A DNA stretch of 16,155 nt from Desulfobacterales bacterium (lineage in GTDB: Bacteria > Desulfobacterota > Desulfobacteria > Desulfobacterales > C00003106), in the NCBI GenBank assembly GCA_030594505.1, contig JAUVFC010000009.1, positions 1 through 16,155 of the forward strand, in the 5' to 3' direction. Below, piece by piece: positions 13,589 through 16,155 of the stretch (positions are counted from its first letter, which is position 1; every line of letters begins with the position of its first letter). Made by a program: the position numbers and the translations under genes. The notes under the pieces are model-generated. The model worked only from the letters and a program-made list of their open reading frames with translations, was not told the DNA's origin and did no database searches.

Positions 13589-15121
13589 TTATTCCGAAAA
13601 TACCTCTGCCTGGTACACTTGGACCTCTGTTTCCGGGTCATTCCAGCAGGTTCTGCTCATCCATCCTTTCAGGCAGAGCTGTTCAAGGAACTCCTCTTTG
13701 TCGGGGAGTTGTTCCCAAACCTGAGGGAGAAAGGTGGAGCTGCGCCCTCCTTGCGAAAGTATTACCCCGTCTATGTTTGGTCTAAGCCGGCGCTTCAGGT
13801 CTTCACCGTCGGTAAAGGAGAGCCTCTGTGGCACGGTAAGAACGCTGATTTCCAAATGAACTTTTTCGAGCTCATCCAGGGTCAGGGCTGGGAATCTGGG
13901 GTCTCTGAACGCGGCGTTCAGGGCATTTTTACGCACGGATTCATAAAGAGAATCTACAGGGAGGATTGTGCCGATACAACCTCGAAGGCTTTTTCCGATG
14001 TGGAGCGTAACGAAACATCCTCTTTTTTCCATTAATGACGGAGGAACCTCTTCCGGGTTTATAGTAAACTGTCGATCTTTAAGTCTTGATGTAATTGCCG
14101 AGCGAGCAAGTTTAAGCAAGAATTCCCTTTCCACTGCGGGCAGCTCTTTCTTTTCGTTAGACATCTTAAAACCTCCTGTAAACGCAATGCCGGCATATCC
14201 TACCACACGACTTTTGGGACCTCCCGTGTCCCCGGAATTTTTGTAATCTATTATTACACCGCTCCATCCCTTTATTCGAGCAATGTGCATAAGGGTAAGA
14301 ACAGGTACCTTGCCACACGCCTCACAATTGTGCATTGAATCAAAATCGAGCGATGATATCGCCCTGGTACATACCCTGTCCATGGATACCGCCCTTTTAT
14401 AAGGATGGTAGTGTGAGAGATCAGAACTTGCCACCACAAGGGTATCTTCTTTGATATATGGGATAAGCGTGTTGGCGAGTGTTTGAGGATCGAGATTGCC
14501 GACCACCAATGGAATCAAATCGAATCGCCCGAGAACTTCCTGGAGAAACGGAAGTTGTACCTCAAGGGAGTGTTCAGCGGTATGCGCCTGTTTTACAGAG
14601 GTAATTCCTGGCTGTTTGAGGAGCTCGGACACCCTTTTTGCCACAGGAACATCACCCAATGGGGTTCTGTAGGCCGACACACTTGGTATAGAAGCCCCTT
14701 GAAACGCCGCATGGTGGCTGGGAGCAATGATTATGACCGTGCTGACAGTCGGATCGATCTGTTTGTATCCCGCAGCAGCCACTATCCCGGAATAGATGTA
14801 CCCTGCATGAGGAGCAACCAGACCGTGAATCTTCCCCCCCACAGTGACACCGCCGGCATTTCTGAGATAGGCCCGAACCATGGTCCGGAGTTCCTTTTTA
14901 TCAGAAGGGTAGAAACTGCCGGCAACCACGGGGAGGCGGACGGACTTTGTTGTTTGCTCTGCGGCATACGAGAAAGTAGAGAAAGCGAGGGAAAGGAGGA
15001 GAGATAGAATAAGAAGGTGAGAGGATGAGAGGATAAGAAGGTGGGAAGATGAGAGGATGGGAAGGTGAGAATGAAAGATTCCCGCTGTGCTCTTTTTGGC
15101 TTTTGACTGTCTGGTGCTCAT
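13589..15121 (-). CDS. amrB-amrA: AmmeMemoRadiSam proteins B (MEMO) and A (AMMECR1) fused, with signal-like N-terminus
   Basis: Residues ~63-318 are a MEMO domain (AVAGSFYP-type start, APHAGYIYSG, PSHH, EHSLEVQLPFL, SSDLSHYHPY, ACGKVPVLT), with His105, His136 and Cys269 aligning with the metal-site residues of human MEMO1. Residues ~325-510 are an AMMECR1 domain with the signature LRGCIGT (379-385). Both normally occur as separate proteins of unknown biochemical role, near a radical SAM enzyme, as here. A basic N-terminus (RQSKAKK) followed by a Leu/Ser/His hydrophobic run to Ala53-Ala54 looks like a signal peptide. Residues ~18-38 are encoded by a 24-bp tandem repeat. No in-frame ATG, GTG or TTG between the signal segment and the MEMO domain would give a leaderless form. 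AAGGA lies ~9 bases before ATG 15121. An internal Shine-Dalgarno/ATG marks the domain junction. Confidence 0.9.
   Translation of the reverse strand: MSTRQSKAKKSTAGIFHSHLPILSSSHLLILSSSHLLILSLLLSLAFSTFSYAAEQTTKSVRLPVVAGSFYPSDKKELRTMVRAYLRNAGGVTVGGKIHGLVAPHAGYIYSGIVAAAGYKQIDPTVSTVIIIAPSHHAAFQGASIPSVSAYRTPLGDVPVAKRVSELLKQPGITSVKQAHTAEHSLEVQLPFLQEVLGRFDLIPLVVGNLDPQTLANTLIPYIKEDTLVVASSDLSHYHPYKRAVSMDRVCTRAISSLDFDSMHNCEACGKVPVLTLMHIARIKGWSGVIIDYKNSGDTGGPKSRVVGYAGIAFTGGFKMSNEKKELPAVEREFLLKLARSAITSRLKDRQFTINPEEVPPSLMEKRGCFVTLHIGKSLRGCIGTILPVDSLYESVRKNALNAAFRDPRFPALTLDELEKVHLEISVLTVPQRLSFTDGEDLKRRLRPNIDGVILSQGGRSSTFLPQVWEQLPDKEEFLEQLCLKGWMSRTCWNDPETEVQVYQAEVFSE
14162..14177 (-). promoter_or_regulatory. 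Internal Shine-Dalgarno and ATG at the MEMO/AMMECR1 junction
   Basis: On the minus strand a perfect AGGAGG (14172-14177) stands 7 bases before an in-frame ATG (14164-14162, Met320). It lies exactly where a stand-alone MEMO protein would end (VGYAGIAF) and AMMECR1 would begin. Initiation here would give a separate 191-residue AMMECR1 protein (13589-14164) without the signal segment. Confidence 0.7.
15009..15070. repeat. 24-bp tandem repeat, about 2.6 copies, inside coding sequence
   Basis: Unit 1 is 15009-15032, unit 2 is 15033-15056 and a partial unit runs 15057-15070; two full units differ at only two positions. The plus strand is polypurine (AGAAGGTGAGAGGATGAG type). On the coding minus strand one unit reads Ser-His-Leu-Leu-Ile-Leu-Ser-Ser, making part of the signal segment of the MEMO-AMMECR1 fusion. 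Confidence 0.85.
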
Positions 15122-15151
15122 AATTTCTTATCCTTCCACTTGTCTTGAGTA

Positions 15152-15210
15152 TCTATCCCACCTTCTCATCTTCCCACCCTCTCATCTTCTTTATCCCTAT
15201 CCCCATCTTC
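15152..15210. repeat. Inverted polypyrimidine partner of the 24-bp repeat
   Basis: The run CACCTTCTCATCTTCCCACC and following bases is the complement of the 15009-15070 unit type, with at least 14 contiguous complementary bases (CTCATCTTCCCACC) before diverging. It contains the amrS stop codon (15197-15199) and the codons for the enzyme's final Gly-Arg-Trp-Gly. In mRNA the two runs could form a long stem with the fusion gene's Shine-Dalgarno and start codon in its ~80-base loop. Confidence 0.65.
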
Positions 15211-16155
15211 CCGCAATACCTCTCTTGCAAAATTTACATTTTCCGTCAACAATATTCATTGACAATATCGTGTATCCGATCCTTTTTACGACCTTCTCTT
15301 TACAGTTCGGACAGATGGTATCTTCTCCTGTGCCGGGCACATTCCCTATGTAAACGTGGTGAAGTCCTGTTCGCAGCGCTATCTCTCTGGCCTTTTTAAG
15401 TGTGTCTACCGGTGTCGGGACGAGATGTGCCAGTTTGTACATGGGATGAAACCTTGAGAAATGGAGAGGATAGTCAGGCCCAAGGTTATCGAGTATCCAA
15501 TCGCACATCCTTTTGATCATTTCCATATCATCATTGTATGTCGGGACCACTAAGTTGGTGATCTCCAGCCATACCCCTCGTTCATGAAGAAGTTTCAAGG
15601 TGTCAAGCACCGGCTGCAGATGTCCGCCGTTCAGGTCCATGTATATTTCATCTGAAAAATTTTTCAGGTCCACATTTGCGGCATCTATTACACCACAGAG
15701 ACGACCCAACGCCTCCTGGGTCATATAACCATTTGTAACCCAGATATTTTTTACCCCTTTTTCTTTCGCCAGGCGAGAGGTGTCTACCATATATTCATAG
15801 AAGGTGGTTGCCTCGGAATAGGTATACGCGATACTCTTGCAGCCATATTTGATCGCCGTTTCAACCACCCTGGCGGGGGGAAGATCAACATTCCGCGTTT
15901 TGTCCGGACTTGTCTGGGAGATTTGCCAGTTCTGACAGTTTAAGCAGTGAAAGTTACACCCGGCCACAGCAATGGAAAATGCCTTGGTCCCCGGGAAAAA
16001 GTGGAAAAGGGGCTTTTTTTCTACAGGATCCACATGTACTGCACACGGATTCCCGTACGATATGGAATAGAGTTTTCCATCGATATTGACCTTTACCCGG
16101 CACCTGCCCCGATTGCCCGGGCTTATAACACATCGGTTCGGGCACGTACCGCACC
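15197..16155 (-). CDS. amrS: AmmeMemoRadiSam radical SAM enzyme, 5' end missing
   Basis: 318 residues are visible; the reading frame stays open to the right edge, so the N-terminus lies outside. It opens with a cysteine set CGTCPNRCVI...GRC (visible residues 1, 4, 8, 18) and GKLYSISYGNPCAVHVDPVEKKPLFHF, typical of the AmmeMemoRadiSam radical SAM family and related to pyruvate-formate-lyase activating enzymes. The cluster motif is Cys66-x3-Cys70-x2-Cys73 in AGCNFHCLNCQNWQ. A C-terminal CPNC...CKFC pair probably binds another metal or cluster. Substrate and product are unknown. It lies 75 bases upstream of the MEMO-AMMECR1 gene on the same strand, probably in one operon. The last codons (Gly-Arg-Trp-Gly-stop) are polypurine repeat. 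Starts inside the visible part, such as GTG 16033, would cut off conserved cysteines and are not used. Confidence 0.93.
   Translation of the reverse strand, partial: CGTCPNRCVISPGNRGRCRVKVNIDGKLYSISYGNPCAVHVDPVEKKPLFHFFPGTKAFSIAVAGCNFHCLNCQNWQISQTSPDKTRNVDLPPARVVETAIKYGCKSIAYTYSEATTFYEYMVDTSRLAKEKGVKNIWVTNGYMTQEALGRLCGVIDAANVDLKNFSDEIYMDLNGGHLQPVLDTLKLLHERGVWLEITNLVVPTYNDDMEMIKRMCDWILDNLGPDYPLHFSRFHPMYKLAHLVPTPVDTLKKAREIALRTGLHHVYIGNVPGTGEDTICPNCKEKVVKRIGYTILSMNIVDGKCKFCKRGIAGRWG

Noticed and set aside
14483..15007. 174-codon open frame on the plus strand
   Set aside because: It is antisense to the MEMO domain, and the translated product looks random and rich in Arg, Ser and His.
15009..15210. 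CRISPR-like array from the repeated polypurine units
   Set aside because: The units are directly tandem with no spacers of constant length, and the right-hand run is in inverted orientation.

Overview
The window looks like chromosome from an anaerobic, Gram-negative bacterium, most plausibly a Desulfobacterota (delta-proteobacterial) sulfate reducer or syntroph. This is inferred from gene content: a tungsten-type aldehyde:ferredoxin oxidoreductase, an AmmeMemoRadiSam set, an extended class II aldolase, a DUF4911-like protein, a bifunctional-nuclease-family protein, an outer-membrane barrel and a large Cache/PAS hybrid kinase. Taxonomy cannot be proved from sequence reading alone. There is no tRNA, rRNA, CRISPR array, phage or transposase gene.

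Layout, left to right. 1-1096 (minus): class II aldolase/adducin-family protein, running off the left edge. 1097-1414: gene-free divergent spacer holding simple repeats. 1415-1657 (plus): small DUF4911-like protein whose last nine codons lie in a MITE-like palindrome (1628-1776). 1792-2205 (plus): small exported protein of unknown function. 2387-4226 (plus): miaB overlapping a bifunctional nuclease/DUF151 gene. 4240-6196 (minus): phasin-like protein followed by an ABC1/UbiB-family kinase-like membrane protein. 6399-7778 (plus): RlmD-type rRNA uracil methyltransferase. 7829-10161 (plus): outer-membrane beta-barrel overlapping the tungsten aldehyde oxidoreductase by ATGA. 10150-13317 (minus): 1055-residue membrane hybrid histidine kinase whose 3' end overlaps the oxidoreductase by 12 bp. 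13589-16155 (minus): AmmeMemoRadiSam radical SAM enzyme (cut by the right edge), then a MEMO-AMMECR1 fusion.

The most interesting region is the AmmeMemoRadiSam locus, a conserved trio of unknown biochemical function. Here B (MEMO) and A (AMMECR1) are fused. The fusion carries an N-terminal signal-like segment largely encoded by a 24-bp tandem repeat. At the exact MEMO/AMMECR1 junction there is an in-frame AGGAGG-7 nt-ATG, so a free, leaderless AMMECR1 protein may also be made.

A second theme is that short intergenic repeats repeatedly run into gene ends. The DUF4911-like C-terminus, the stop codons of the small exported protein, the nuclease-family gene and amrS, and the signal segment of the MEMO-AMMECR1 fusion all lie in repeat sequence. 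At least two MITE-like palindromes share a terminal motif close to GATGGTTTCGTAAAAAG. One of them is flanked by perfect 7-bp direct repeats and lies between a candidate promoter and the kinase gene.
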